This document shows, in pieces, positions 25,004-32,862 of a DNA stretch of 47,874 nt (position 1 is its first letter; each line of letters starts with the position of its first letter). Source of the DNA: an uncultured Bacteroidales bacterium (lineage in GTDB: Bacteria; Bacteroidota; Bacteroidia; Bacteroidales; UBA932). The position numbers and the translations under genes are program-made. The stretch spans positions 1 through 47,874 of the forward strand of contig CASEBV010000013.1 of NCBI GenBank assembly GCA_949286415.1. Direction: 5' to 3'. Below the pieces are notes generated by a model. The model was not told the DNA's origin, searched no databases, and was given only the letters and a program-made list of their open reading frames with translations.

Positions 25004-25238
25004 TTTTGAAGTTTATTTTTGTTCCAGGACAAGGAAGGCAAGAGAGGAGCGAGGGAGTTACCTTTGGGTAATGACCGACCGACGATTCGCCGCCTGACGC
25101 AGTAATGGACAAAAGTTGAATTTTGGATTTTGAAGTTTATTTTTGCTCCAGGACAAGGAAGGCAAGAGAGGAGCGAGGGAGTTACCTTTGGGTAATGACC
25201 GACCGACGATTCGCCGCCTGACGCAGTAATGGACAAAA
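25004..25238 (+). repeat. Two-copy direct repeat, 111-bp unit, 124-bp period
   Basis: Copy 1 is 25004-25114 and copy 2 is 25128-25238. They differ at one base (T at 25022, C at 25146). The 13-nt junction between copies is not repeated. Each copy contains TTACC-TTTG-GGTAA, a small hairpin whose centre also reads TACCTTTG, and a GACCGACCGAC stretch. The stretch 24913-25251 has no protein gene I would defend: open frames on the minus strand here are short and duplicated with the repeat. Near-identity implies recent duplication or gene conversion. Confidence 0.93.
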
Positions 25239-25251
25239 AGAAACGAAAAAA

Positions 25252-25329
25252 GGGAGCTTAGCTCAGTTGGTTCAGAGCGTCTGCCTTACAAGCAGAGGGT
25301 CGGGGGTTCGACTCCCTCAGCTCCCACCA
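25252..25329 (+). tRNA. tRNA-Val (anticodon TAC)
   Basis: Acceptor GGGAGCT/AGCTCCC, D-arm GCTCAGTTGGTTCAGAGC, anticodon stem TCTGC/GCAGA with loop CTTACAA (anticodon TAC, reading GTA/GTG), T-arm GGGGGTTCGACTCCCTC, discriminator A and an encoded CCA (25327-25329). Confidence 0.96.
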
Positions 25330-25352
25330 CCCGGAAGGGCAAATTAAAGCAA

Positions 25353-25386
25353 AATCCTGAAGTCCAGTGACTTCGGGATTTTTTGT
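25353..25386 (+). terminator. Intrinsic terminator after tRNA-Val
   Basis: AATCCTGAAGT (25353-25363), loop CCAGTG, ACTTCGGGATT (25370-25380), one G-T pair, then a T-run. Ends the tRNA-Val transcript just before the palindromic element. Confidence 0.9.
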
Positions 25387-25396
25387 TTATGGCCGA

Positions 25397-25549
25397 AACC
25401 GCGGCCGGTGGAAGGGTCAAAGTGGCTCCACCGGCCGCGATTTCCCGCTGAAAGTGTGGCCGATGGCATTTTCAAAATGCCGACGGGCGTGAAAACCCCG
25501 CAAAACCGCGGCCGGTGGATAGCATTTTGGGTCTCCACCGGCCGCGGTT
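25397..25549. repeat. 153-bp symmetrical palindromic element, copy A
   Basis: Two stem-loops with 16-bp stems lie symmetrically about a central palindrome. Outer/inner arms: AACCGCGGCCGGTGGA (25397-25412) with its complement at 25427-25442 (one mismatch); the same arm at 25504-25519 with a perfect complement at 25534-25549. Both loops are 14 nt. The centre is GGCATTTTCAAAATGCC (25465-25481), and its middle base 25473 is the exact midpoint of the element. An inverted relative is at 47554-47706. Here it lies between the tRNA-Val terminator and the nuoN stop. No known element name can be given. Confidence 0.9.
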
Positions 25550-25578
25550 CGTACAAGTTTTTCAAATTGTCACCTGCT

Positions 25579-27015
25579 CTACAGGCACCCGAATGAGAAT
25601 GCGTTGATGCCGTTGAAGACGGAGCTGACTATGCCCAGGGCGAGTATCCCTGCAAGGCAGAGCACGAGCCCCGTGCGGGTGCTGGCGTCGGTCCTGAAGG
25701 CGGCTATCGGGGTGTCGTTCCTGTTGATGAACATTGCCTTGACGACAAGGAGGTAATAGTAGAGGGAGATGACCGTGTTGAGCAGGGCGATGAGCACCAG
25801 TACATGGAAGCCTTCTTCAAACGCGGAGGCGAAGATGAAGAACTTGGAGAAGAAGCCGGCGAACGGAGGTATTCCCGCGAGGGAGAAAAGGGCAAGCATC
25901 ATCGTGACGGCGAGCTTCGGATTGGTCTTGTATAGGCCGTTCCAATCGTCCATATCAATTTTGCCGCCGCTGTGCTGCTCGACTGCGGATATCACACCGA
26001 AGGCGGCGAGGTTGGCGGCCATGTAGACCAGGACATAGAAAATGAGGGATGTCATGCCGTATGGAGTGCCGCTGATGACGGCCAGCATGATGTAGCCGGC
26101 CTGTGATATTGACGAGAATGCGAGGAATCTCTTGAGGTTCTTCTGTCTGATGGCAAATATGTTGGCGACGGTGATGCTGAGCACGATGACAATATAGAGC
26201 ATGAGCTGCCAGTATTGTATCATCGGGGCGAAGACTTTCATCAGAATCACCATGAGGGTGAAGGCTGCGGCTCCCTTGGAAACGACCGACAGGTAGGATG
26301 TGACGGCCGTGGGGGCTCCCTGGTATGTGTCGGCTGTCCAGAGATGGAACGGCACGAGGGACAGTTTGAATGCGAGTCCGGCGAAGAAGAATACCATTGC
26401 CATGACCTGCAGTGCATTTCCCTCCAGCATGAATCCCATGTCGTCAAAATACAGAGTGCCGGCTGTGCCGTAGAGGAAAGATATGCCATAGAGCATGAGT
26501 CCGCTTGAGAATAGGGCGCTGAGGATGAATTTTGCCCCGGCTTCTGCGGAATTGCCTTTGTATTTGTCAAAGGCTACCAGACAGGCCATCGGCACGGATG
26601 CAAGCTCCAGTCCGATGAAGAACATCAGGAAATGCCCGGAACTGATCATGAAGTCCATTCCGAGCAGGGTGGAGAGGGTGAGGACATAGAATTCACCTCT
26701 CTTGAATGCCGTGTCCTCGCGCCTGAGCCATGTGTCGGCCTGGAGGAATACTGTCAGGGTGCCGATGGCAAGGATGCTCTTCACGATGCCGTAGACCGGG
26801 TTGTAGACATACATCCCGCCGAAGATTTCAGCCTCGGATCTGCTGTATGGCCAGACTGTACCTGCTATGAACGCCAGCATCAGGATGCAGACGAAGCCAT
26901 GGAAAAAGCGTCTGCTGCGGCTGCCTGCGATGAGGTCATAGAGCAGCACGGCCACAATCACTCCGGCAAGGGCTGTTTCCGTGTACATATAAGTGAAAAT
27001 TCCTGAATAATCCAT
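25579..27015 (-). CDS. nuoN: NADH-quinone oxidoreductase subunit N
   Basis: A 478-residue protein with about 14 membrane helices, one of the three antiporter-like proton-pumping subunits of complex I. It shows the family core: [37 protein letters not shown] with the helix-5 Glu near 145, [37 protein letters not shown] with the central Lys, and [14 protein letters not shown]. Last gene of the operon, 46 nt after nuoM. Directly downstream is the palindromic element. Confidence 0.96.
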   Translation of the reverse strand: MDYSGIFTYMYTETALAGVIVAVLLYDLIAGSRSRRFFHGFVCILMLAFIAGTVWPYSRSEAEIFGGMYVYNPVYGIVKSILAIGTLTVFLQADTWLRREDTAFKRGEFYVLTLSTLLGMDFMISSGHFLMFFIGLELASVPMACLVAFDKYKGNSAEAGAKFILSALFSSGLMLYGISFLYGTAGTLYFDDMGFMLEGNALQVMAMVFFFAGLAFKLSLVPFHLWTADTYQGAPTAVTSYLSVVSKGAAAFTLMVILMKVFAPMIQYWQLMLYIVIVLSITVANIFAIRQKNLKRFLAFSSISQAGYIMLAVISGTPYGMTSLIFYVLVYMAANLAAFGVISAVEQHSGGKIDMDDWNGLYKTNPKLAVTMMLALFSLAGIPPFAGFFSKFFIFASAFEEGFHVLVLIALLNTVISLYYYLLVVKAMFINRNDTPIAAFRTDASTRTGLVLCLAGILALGIVSSVFNGINAFSFGCL

Positions 27016-27061
27016 TTCTATTTTCTTCTGTAGAGTTTGTATTTAATCTGTCTTACTTCCG

Positions 27062-28546
27062 TCAGTTCAGAATATGCGAAATCATCGGTACTACGCTGTC
27101 TGAAATCATGCCGCTGACCCACATCGGGGCGAGTCCCAGTCCGGCTATGCAGACTATCAGGACAATGACAGCAAGGCGCTCGTCCCAGGTCGCGTCCGTC
27201 AGCTTGAGGTGCTCCGGATTGGTGCAGGTCCCGTAGAGAATCTTCCCGATGAGCCTGAGTATGTAGACAGCGGTGATCACTATTGATGTGCAGGCTATGA
27301 TGGTGGCGACTCTGTGGAATGTGTCATTCTCCATGAACGCCCCGTTGAAGATGGTCATCTCGGCAACGAATCCGCTGAGTCCCGGAAGGCCGAGGTTGGC
27401 GAGTCCGGCGATGACATAGCATACCGACAGGAACGGCATTATCCTCATCAGGCCGCTGAGTTCGCGGATGTCGCGGGTATGCGTCCTGCCGTATATCATG
27501 CCGATGAGGGCGAAGAACAGGGCCGTCATCAGGCCGTGGCTGAGCATCTGCAGGACGGCTCCTGTGGCGGCGGTCGTGTTCATCATGAGGATGGCGAACA
27601 GCACCAGGCCGCAGTGTGATACGGAGGAGTAGGCGTTGATGTACTTGAGGTCGGTCTGTACGCAGGCCGAGAATGCCCCGTAGACCACGGAGACTGCCGT
27701 AAGTATGATGAATATCCAGCTGAGTTCCTGTGCTGCGTCGGGAAGCAGGAACATGGCCACGCGGAAGCATCCGTAGCCTCCGAGCTTCATGAGCACGCCG
27801 GCATGAAGCATCGAAACTGCCGTCGGTGCGGATGCATGGCCGTCCGGGCTCCAGGTGTGGAACGGGAACAGGGCGCCGAGCACTCCGAATCCGATGAACA
27901 CGATAGGGAACCAAACTTTTTGGAGGGAGAGCGGGATATTGTGCAGACTGGCTATCTCAATGATGTTCATCGTAGTCGCTCCGGACCCGAAATATATCCC
28001 GAGGATGCCGATGAGGATTAGGGCCGAGCCTCCCATGAGCATCAGGGTGAGCTTCATGGCGGAGTATTCCTTGCGGCCGGTGCCCCAGACCCCGATGAGA
28101 AGATACATCGGTATGAGGGCCACCTCGTAGAACATGAACATTGTGAAGAGGTCCAGGGAAATGAAGAAGCCGAAGACTCCGACGCTGAGCAGACAGAACC
28201 ACATGAAGAATTCCTTGGCTCCGTCCGTCATTTTCCATGAGGCGAATGTGCCGGTGAAGACGATGACTGACGAGAGCAGGAGCATCGCCACCGAGATGCC
28301 GTCCACCCCGACATCATATCTTATGTTGAGGGGGGCATACCATGTGAAGCCGCCCGTGAAGAGCATGGCGGCTATCTGGCCGTCAGCCCGCATCCCGAGA
28401 TACAGGACAACGAGGGCGACAGACAGGGCAAGCAGGGCAGATGCCCCTGTCACCATGACAGCATGAATCTGCCTGAGATTCTTTGAAATCCACAGCCCGA
28501 GCATCATCAGCAGGGGAATGGCCGGAAAAAGTGACAATATATTCAT
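27062..28546 (-). CDS. nuoM: NADH-quinone oxidoreductase subunit M
   Basis: A 494-residue antiporter-like membrane subunit. Diagnostic stretches are FYEVALIPMYLLIGVWGTGRKEYSAMKL (helix-5 Glu), FPFHTWSPDGHASAPTAVSMLHAGVLMKLGGYG and SSVSHCGLVLFAI. The ATG at 28546 is chosen because it is 22 nt after the nuoL stop and begins the first membrane helix (MNILSLFPAIPLLMMLGLW); the frame opens 11 codons earlier, overlapping nuoL. Confidence 0.96.
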   Translation of the reverse strand: MNILSLFPAIPLLMMLGLWISKNLRQIHAVMVTGASALLALSVALVVLYLGMRADGQIAAMLFTGGFTWYAPLNIRYDVGVDGISVAMLLLSSVIVFTGTFASWKMTDGAKEFFMWFCLLSVGVFGFFISLDLFTMFMFYEVALIPMYLLIGVWGTGRKEYSAMKLTLMLMGGSALILIGILGIYFGSGATTMNIIEIASLHNIPLSLQKVWFPIVFIGFGVLGALFPFHTWSPDGHASAPTAVSMLHAGVLMKLGGYGCFRVAMFLLPDAAQELSWIFIILTAVSVVYGAFSACVQTDLKYINAYSSVSHCGLVLFAILMMNTTAATGAVLQMLSHGLMTALFFALIGMIYGRTHTRDIRELSGLMRIMPFLSVCYVIAGLANLGLPGLSGFVAEMTIFNGAFMENDTFHRVATIIACTSIVITAVYILRLIGKILYGTCTNPEHLKLTDATWDERLAVIVLIVCIAGLGLAPMWVSGMISDSVVPMISHILN

Positions 28547-28568
28547 AGATATTCCTGATTCAAATTGT

Positions 28569-30461
28569 TTATATGGCAAGCAGAAGCACTATGACAAGGC
28601 CCATGGCCCCGCCGAGGAACCATATCGCATATCTCTGCACATATCCGCTCTGCATCTTTCTGATGCCCCAGGACACTTTCTCCGTGACTGCGGCAAGCAT
28701 GTTCATGAAGCCGTCGACGACATGCCTGTCGAACCAGGCTACAGGGGTTGAAATGCAGGCGAAGATGATTCTGTGGGTGATGAACTGGTACACTTCGTCA
28801 ATGTAGAACCTGTGGTATGCGGCCTTGTGCAGTCCGCTGAAGCGTGCCGCAAGTCCGTCTGCTACGCTCCTGTCCTCGCGCAGGTACATCCATGTAGCCA
28901 GCAGTATCCCGACGGCTGCGACTCCGAGGCTGACGGAGGCCACCGTCCAGTCGATGTGTATGTCGTATGCTGTGCCGTCGCTGCTGACAAAGTGTCCGAA
29001 CGGTATCCATCCGGCGACGAGGGTGACGGCAGCGAGGAAGATGAGCGGGATTGTCATGGAGAGCGGGGCCTCATGTGGCCTGTGCTCCCGGTGAAGAGCC
29101 TTGTTCTCCTTGCCCCAGAAAATGCTGTAGTAGAGCCTGAACATATAGAATGCCGTGAGACCTGCGATGAATGTCATCAGGGCTCCCATTGCCGGGCTGA
29201 ACCTGAAGCAGGCGGCGAGTATCTCGTCCTTGGAGAAGAATCCGCTCAAAGGCCAGATTCCTGCAATCGCGAGACAGGCTACAAGGAAGGTGATGTGGGT
29301 GAGAGGCATGTATCTGCGGAGGCCGCCCATGGCCGACATCTCGTTGGAGTGGACTGCATGGATTATGCAGCCGGCCCCGAGGAAGAGAAGTGCCTTGAAC
29401 ATCGCGTGCGTGAAAAGGTGGAACATGGAGGCCATGTATCCGAGGCCGCCTTCATGCGGGTCGGAGGATGTGCAGACGCCCAGGGCCACAATCATGAATC
29501 CTATCTGCGATATCGTACTGAATGCAAGCACTCTCTTTATGTCGCTCTGCACGCAGGCCACCACTGCCGCATAAAGGGCGGTGAAAGCTCCCACATACGC
29601 CGTGACATGCAGGACTCCGGGGGCATAGCCGATGAACAGAGGGAACATCCTTGCCACAAGGTAGACACCCGCAACGACCATTGTCGCCGCATGGATGAGG
29701 GCAGACACGGGGGTCGGGCCCTCCATGGCGTCAGGCAGCCAGATGTGAAGCGGGAACATTGCGCTCTTGCCGGCTCCTCCGATGAACATCAGTCCGAGTG
29801 CAAGCGGAAGCAGAGCTTTGGCTGCCCCCAGGGCGGGTGCATCCGGAGTGAAGGAGAATGTCCCGGTGTAGAATCCGTAGATCAGGATGCCGACAAGGAA
29901 GCCGAGGTCAGCGAAGCGGGTGACGATGAATGCCTTCTTGGACGCAGCCACGGCTTCTTTCTTCGTATAGTAGAATCCGATGAGGAGGTATGAGCTGACG
30001 CCCACGAGTTCCCAGAAGATGTACATCTGGAAGATGTTGGTGGCGACCACCAGACCGAGCATGCTCATGGTGAAGAGCGAGAGGAAGGAGTAGTACCTCT
30101 GGAATCCTCTCTCTCCCTTCATGTACCCGAAGGAATAGATGTGGACCATCAGGGAGACTGTAGATATCACGATGAGCATCATCACGGATATCGGGTCCAG
30201 CATGATGCCGAGGTCGATGTGCAGGCCTCCGCCGAAAGGAAGCCAGACAGTGTTCCACGGGATGAGGGTCGGGAAGACCCCGGAACCGTCCCTGCCGGCC
30301 CCGAAATATGAGAATGCTGTCCACCAGCTCAGGAGTGCCACTGCGGCGGTCACTGTGGTGCCGACGGCTCCGGCAACTCCCGGCTTGAGTTTCGTCCCGA
30401 GGAGCCCGAGCAATATGAAGCTCAGGAAGGGGAGTGCAAGTATCAGTATCGTATATTCCAT
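28569..30461 (-). CDS. nuoL: NADH-quinone oxidoreductase subunit L
   Basis: A 630-residue membrane subunit, distal proton pump of complex I with the long lateral helix. Core segments: FWELVGVSSYLLIGFYYTKKEAVAASKKAF (helix-5 Glu), FPLHIWLPDAMEGPTPVSALIHAATMVVAGVYLVAR and LAFSTISQIGFMIVALG. The C-terminal extension after residue 480 contains the amphipathic connecting helix region and a last membrane helix (GGAMGLVIVLLLAI). Confidence 0.97.
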   Translation of the reverse strand: MEYTILILALPFLSFILLGLLGTKLKPGVAGAVGTTVTAAVALLSWWTAFSYFGAGRDGSGVFPTLIPWNTVWLPFGGGLHIDLGIMLDPISVMMLIVISTVSLMVHIYSFGYMKGERGFQRYYSFLSLFTMSMLGLVVATNIFQMYIFWELVGVSSYLLIGFYYTKKEAVAASKKAFIVTRFADLGFLVGILIYGFYTGTFSFTPDAPALGAAKALLPLALGLMFIGGAGKSAMFPLHIWLPDAMEGPTPVSALIHAATMVVAGVYLVARMFPLFIGYAPGVLHVTAYVGAFTALYAAVVACVQSDIKRVLAFSTISQIGFMIVALGVCTSSDPHEGGLGYMASMFHLFTHAMFKALLFLGAGCIIHAVHSNEMSAMGGLRRYMPLTHITFLVACLAIAGIWPLSGFFSKDEILAACFRFSPAMGALMTFIAGLTAFYMFRLYYSIFWGKENKALHREHRPHEAPLSMTIPLIFLAAVTLVAGWIPFGHFVSSDGTAYDIHIDWTVASVSLGVAAVGILLATWMYLREDRSVADGLAARFSGLHKAAYHRFYIDEVYQFITHRIIFACISTPVAWFDRHVVDGFMNMLAAVTEKVSWGIRKMQSGYVQRYAIWFLGGAMGLVIVLLLAI

Positions 30462-30497
30462 AATCGTCTGTCAGAGATTTTCACAATTGCCGCAATC

Positions 30498-30806
30498 CTA
30501 CCATTTCATCTTGTCGAGGTTCTTGACCTGGATGTTCTTCATGTTGCGGTATATGTTGATGATGATGGCTATGGCCACGGCCGTTTCGGCGGCGCTTATG
30601 CCTATCGCGAAGAGGGAGAAGAAGAAGCCCTCCAGCTGTTCCGGGAACAGGAAGCGGTTGAATACCGCAAAGTTGATGTCCACGGAGTTCAGTATCAGTT
30701 CCACGGAAATGAGCATCGCAAGCAGGTTGCGGCGGGTGAAGAATCCGTATATGCCCACGAACATCATTATTGTGGACACTATCAGGTAATATTCCATATG
30801 TACCAT
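30498..30806 (-). CDS. nuoK: NADH-quinone oxidoreductase subunit K
   Basis: A 102-residue, three-helix membrane subunit (MVHMEYYLIVSTIMMFVGIYG, LLAMLISVELILNSVDINF, FALFAIGISAAETAVAIAII-like third helix). The conserved acidic residues of the proton path, in VELILN and AAETAVAIA, are present. ATG 30806 is 12 nt after nuoJ; an internal ATG at 30797 is also possible. Confidence 0.95.
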   Translation of the reverse strand: MVHMEYYLIVSTIMMFVGIYGFFTRRNLLAMLISVELILNSVDINFAVFNRFLFPEQLEGFFFSLFAIGISAAETAVAIAIIINIYRNMKNIQVKNLDKMKW

Positions 30807-30818
30807 GTCTGTCTCCTT

Positions 30819-31328
30819 TTATCGTTTTCTTGCTATCATGATGCCTCCGATGATGCAGGCGAGGAGCAGCACGCTGATGACCTCGAACGGAAGCACATAA
30901 CCGTATTTTTCAGTGCTCATCAGGGCATGTCCGATATCCCTGACCGGAAGCTCCCCGTGCTCGAACACAGGCTGCAGGAACTTGTGCTTGAGCATGACGA
31001 AAAGGCAGATGCCCATGGCGGCCAGTGTCGCGGTAAGTCCGGCGATGAACTTGCCTTTCTTGAGGTGTTCGGCCTGGTCACCCTCGCTGGAAGTGAGGAG
31101 GATGGAGAAGACATAGAGCACCGTGATGCCGCCGGCGTAGATCAGAAGCTGCACCGCGCCGAGGAAGGAGTAGTTCAGCTGGAAATAGATGCCTGCAGTG
31201 CCGAAGAGCACGAACAGCAGATATGTGGCCGCCCTCAGGATTCTTCTGGTGGACACGGCCAGTATCGCGCTCACCACGATGAAGACGGCGAGGACCGCGA
31301 AAATTATCAGATCGAGAGTTATGTTCAT
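30819..31328 (-). CDS. nuoJ: NADH-quinone oxidoreductase subunit J
   Basis: A 169-residue, five-helix membrane subunit (MNITLDLIIFAVLAVFIVVSAILAV; FLGAVQLLIYAGGITVLYVFSILL; FEVISVLLLACIIGGIMIARKR). Start ATG 31328 overlaps the nuoI stop by 4 nt (ATGA); the reading frame continues open upstream but that part lies inside nuoI. Confidence 0.95.
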   Translation of the reverse strand: MNITLDLIIFAVLAVFIVVSAILAVSTRRILRAATYLLFVLFGTAGIYFQLNYSFLGAVQLLIYAGGITVLYVFSILLTSSEGDQAEHLKKGKFIAGLTATLAAMGICLFVMLKHKFLQPVFEHGELPVRDIGHALMSTEKYGYVLPFEVISVLLLACIIGGIMIARKR

Positions 31329-31771
31329 GACTGTTGCTTGTTCAGGGTTTTGACGAGCTTGCCTCTGGTGAAGACGGCATGCTCGAAGTCGGTTGAAAAT
31401 TCTATCGCATGATGCGGGCAGGCATTCACGCACAGGTGGCAGAACATGCAGGAGCCCAGGTCATATTCATATTTTACAAGTCTTTTCTTCGGCTTGCCCG
31501 TTCCGGGGTCTGTGACCGTTTCGGAGGTAATCCTGATGGTTCCGTTCGGGCAGGCCATCTGGCAGAGCCCGCATGCGATGCATCTGTTGCTGCCGTTTTC
31601 GTCATGCGGCATCACAAGCTCTCCGCAGAATCTTTCGTTCATCTTCAGCGTCGCCCTGTTCTCCGGATACTGTTCTGTGATTTTCGGGGTGAAGTATTCC
31701 CTGAAAGTCACTTTCATTCCGGTCAGCAGGGACCATATTCCGCTGAACAGTCCTTTTATATAATCTCTCAT
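31325..31771 (-). CDS. nuoI: NADH-quinone oxidoreductase subunit I (8Fe ferredoxin)
   Basis: A 148-residue peripheral subunit with two 4Fe-4S clusters: CIACGLCQMACP (Cys64, 67, 70, 74) and CMFCHLCVNACP (Cys108, 111, 114, 118). The N-terminal amphipathic helix MRDYIKGLFSGIWSLLTGM attaches it to the membrane arm. It passes electrons to NuoB. The start at 31771 follows the nuoH stop by 2 nt; the much longer open frame to 31948 lies inside nuoH and was not used. Confidence 0.95.
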   Translation of the reverse strand: MRDYIKGLFSGIWSLLTGMKVTFREYFTPKITEQYPENRATLKMNERFCGELVMPHDENGSNRCIACGLCQMACPNGTIRITSETVTDPGTGKPKKRLVKYEYDLGSCMFCHLCVNACPHHAIEFSTDFEHAVFTRGKLVKTLNKQQS

Positions 31772-31773
31772 GG

Positions 31774-32856
31774 CTAAAAATGCAATTTGAATACTACTAC
31801 TATTACCATCAGGAGCAGGTTGGCGAGCCCGATGGGGACGAGGTATTTCCATTCGAGGGTAAGTATCTGGTCTATCCTCAGTCTCGGGAATGTCCATTTG
31901 ATCCACATGAGCAGCCATACCACGAAGAACGCCTTGGCAAAGTACCATACGAAGCCCGGAATCCAGTCCATCACGGCATTGAATCCGTCAAGCCCCGGGA
32001 TGTGCAGCGGCATCCATCCGCCGAGGAAGATGGTGGCGGCGATGCTCGAGACGATGAAGAGATTCACGAATTCCGCCACATAGAACAGTCCGAAGTGCAT
32101 TCCCGAATATTCCGTGTGGTAGCCGGCCGTCAGCTCTGACTCGGCCTCCGGAAGGTCGAACGGGCCGCGGTTGACTTCTGCATTTGCCGCAATCAGGTAG
32201 ATGATGAAAGATATCACGGCAGGGATGTGTCCCTTGAAAATAAACCATCCGTCGGCCTGCCTCATGACGATTTCCGAGAACTGCATGGTATCGGTGAGCA
32301 CCACGATTGTCAGAATCGACAGCCCGACCGAGAGTTCGTAGCTTATCATCTGCGCCCCGCTTCTCATCGCGCCGATGAGAGAGAATTTGCTGTTGGAGCT
32401 CCATCCGGCCAGGAGGATGCCCACGATTCCTATGGACGAGGCTGCCATGAAGAAGAAGACTCCCACATTGAAGTCAAGGATTTCCAGCCCGCGGCTCATC
32501 GGTATGCACGCGAATGCCATCACCGAGGCAAGTATCACGATGAACGGGGCAAGGTTGTAGAGAAACTTGTCCGAATGCCGCACCGTGATGATTTCCTTCG
32601 TGAGCATCTTGAACACATCGCAGAAGACCTGCAGGCTTCCCCATGGGCCGACCCTCGTAGGACCGAGCCGGCACTGGAATGCCGCGCAGACCTTGCGCTC
32701 CATATAGATCATGATTATGGCCACGATGACATATACGAGCAGGAGCAGGACACCCACAATCACACATTCGAGAAAGATTGCGAGCTGGTCCGACATCACC
32801 GAAGTGAGCTGCGTATGTATCCAGCCTGTGATTATTCCGAAATCAAACATATTCAA
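31774..32856 (-). CDS. nuoH: NADH-quinone oxidoreductase subunit H
   Basis: A 360-residue membrane subunit at the quinone site. Typical sequence: MERKVCAAFQCRLGPTRVGPWGSLQVFCDVFKM, GWSSNSKFSLIGAMRSGAQMISYELSVGLSIL, FDLPEAESELTAGYHTEYSGM. About eight to nine helices. Starts 6 nt after nuoCD. Confidence 0.97.
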   Translation of the reverse strand: MNMFDFGIITGWIHTQLTSVMSDQLAIFLECVIVGVLLLLVYVIVAIIMIYMERKVCAAFQCRLGPTRVGPWGSLQVFCDVFKMLTKEIITVRHSDKFLYNLAPFIVILASVMAFACIPMSRGLEILDFNVGVFFFMAASSIGIVGILLAGWSSNSKFSLIGAMRSGAQMISYELSVGLSILTIVVLTDTMQFSEIVMRQADGWFIFKGHIPAVISFIIYLIAANAEVNRGPFDLPEAESELTAGYHTEYSGMHFGLFYVAEFVNLFIVSSIAATIFLGGWMPLHIPGLDGFNAVMDWIPGFVWYFAKAFFVVWLLMWIKWTFPRLRIDQILTLEWKYLVPIGLANLLLMVIVVVFKLHF

Positions 32857-32862
32857 TATATT

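Noticed and set aside
25059..25190. TACCTTTG boxes inside the two 111-bp repeats as extra promoters
   Set aside because: No TTTG stands 19 nt upstream in either copy, and the box is also the centre of a small hairpin.
24930..25236. Short minus-strand open frames over the 111-bp repeats
   Set aside because: They exist only as duplicated repeat sequence, have no start context and run against the promoter-tRNA transcript.
25004..25238. Direct repeats as a CRISPR array
   Set aside because: Only two long units with a 13-nt junction; no regular spacers and no cas genes.
25353..25386. Terminator hairpin as part of palindromic element A
   Set aside because: It is not present beside copy B and has a T-run and different arms; it belongs to tRNA-Val.
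28773..29993. 406-codon open frame on the plus strand
   Set aside because: Lies fully inside nuoL on the other strand; composition is charged and low-complexity with no domain.
31772..31948. Longer N-terminus for nuoI
   Set aside because: The extra 59 codons lie inside nuoH and do not resemble NuoI, which begins with an amphipathic helix at 31771.
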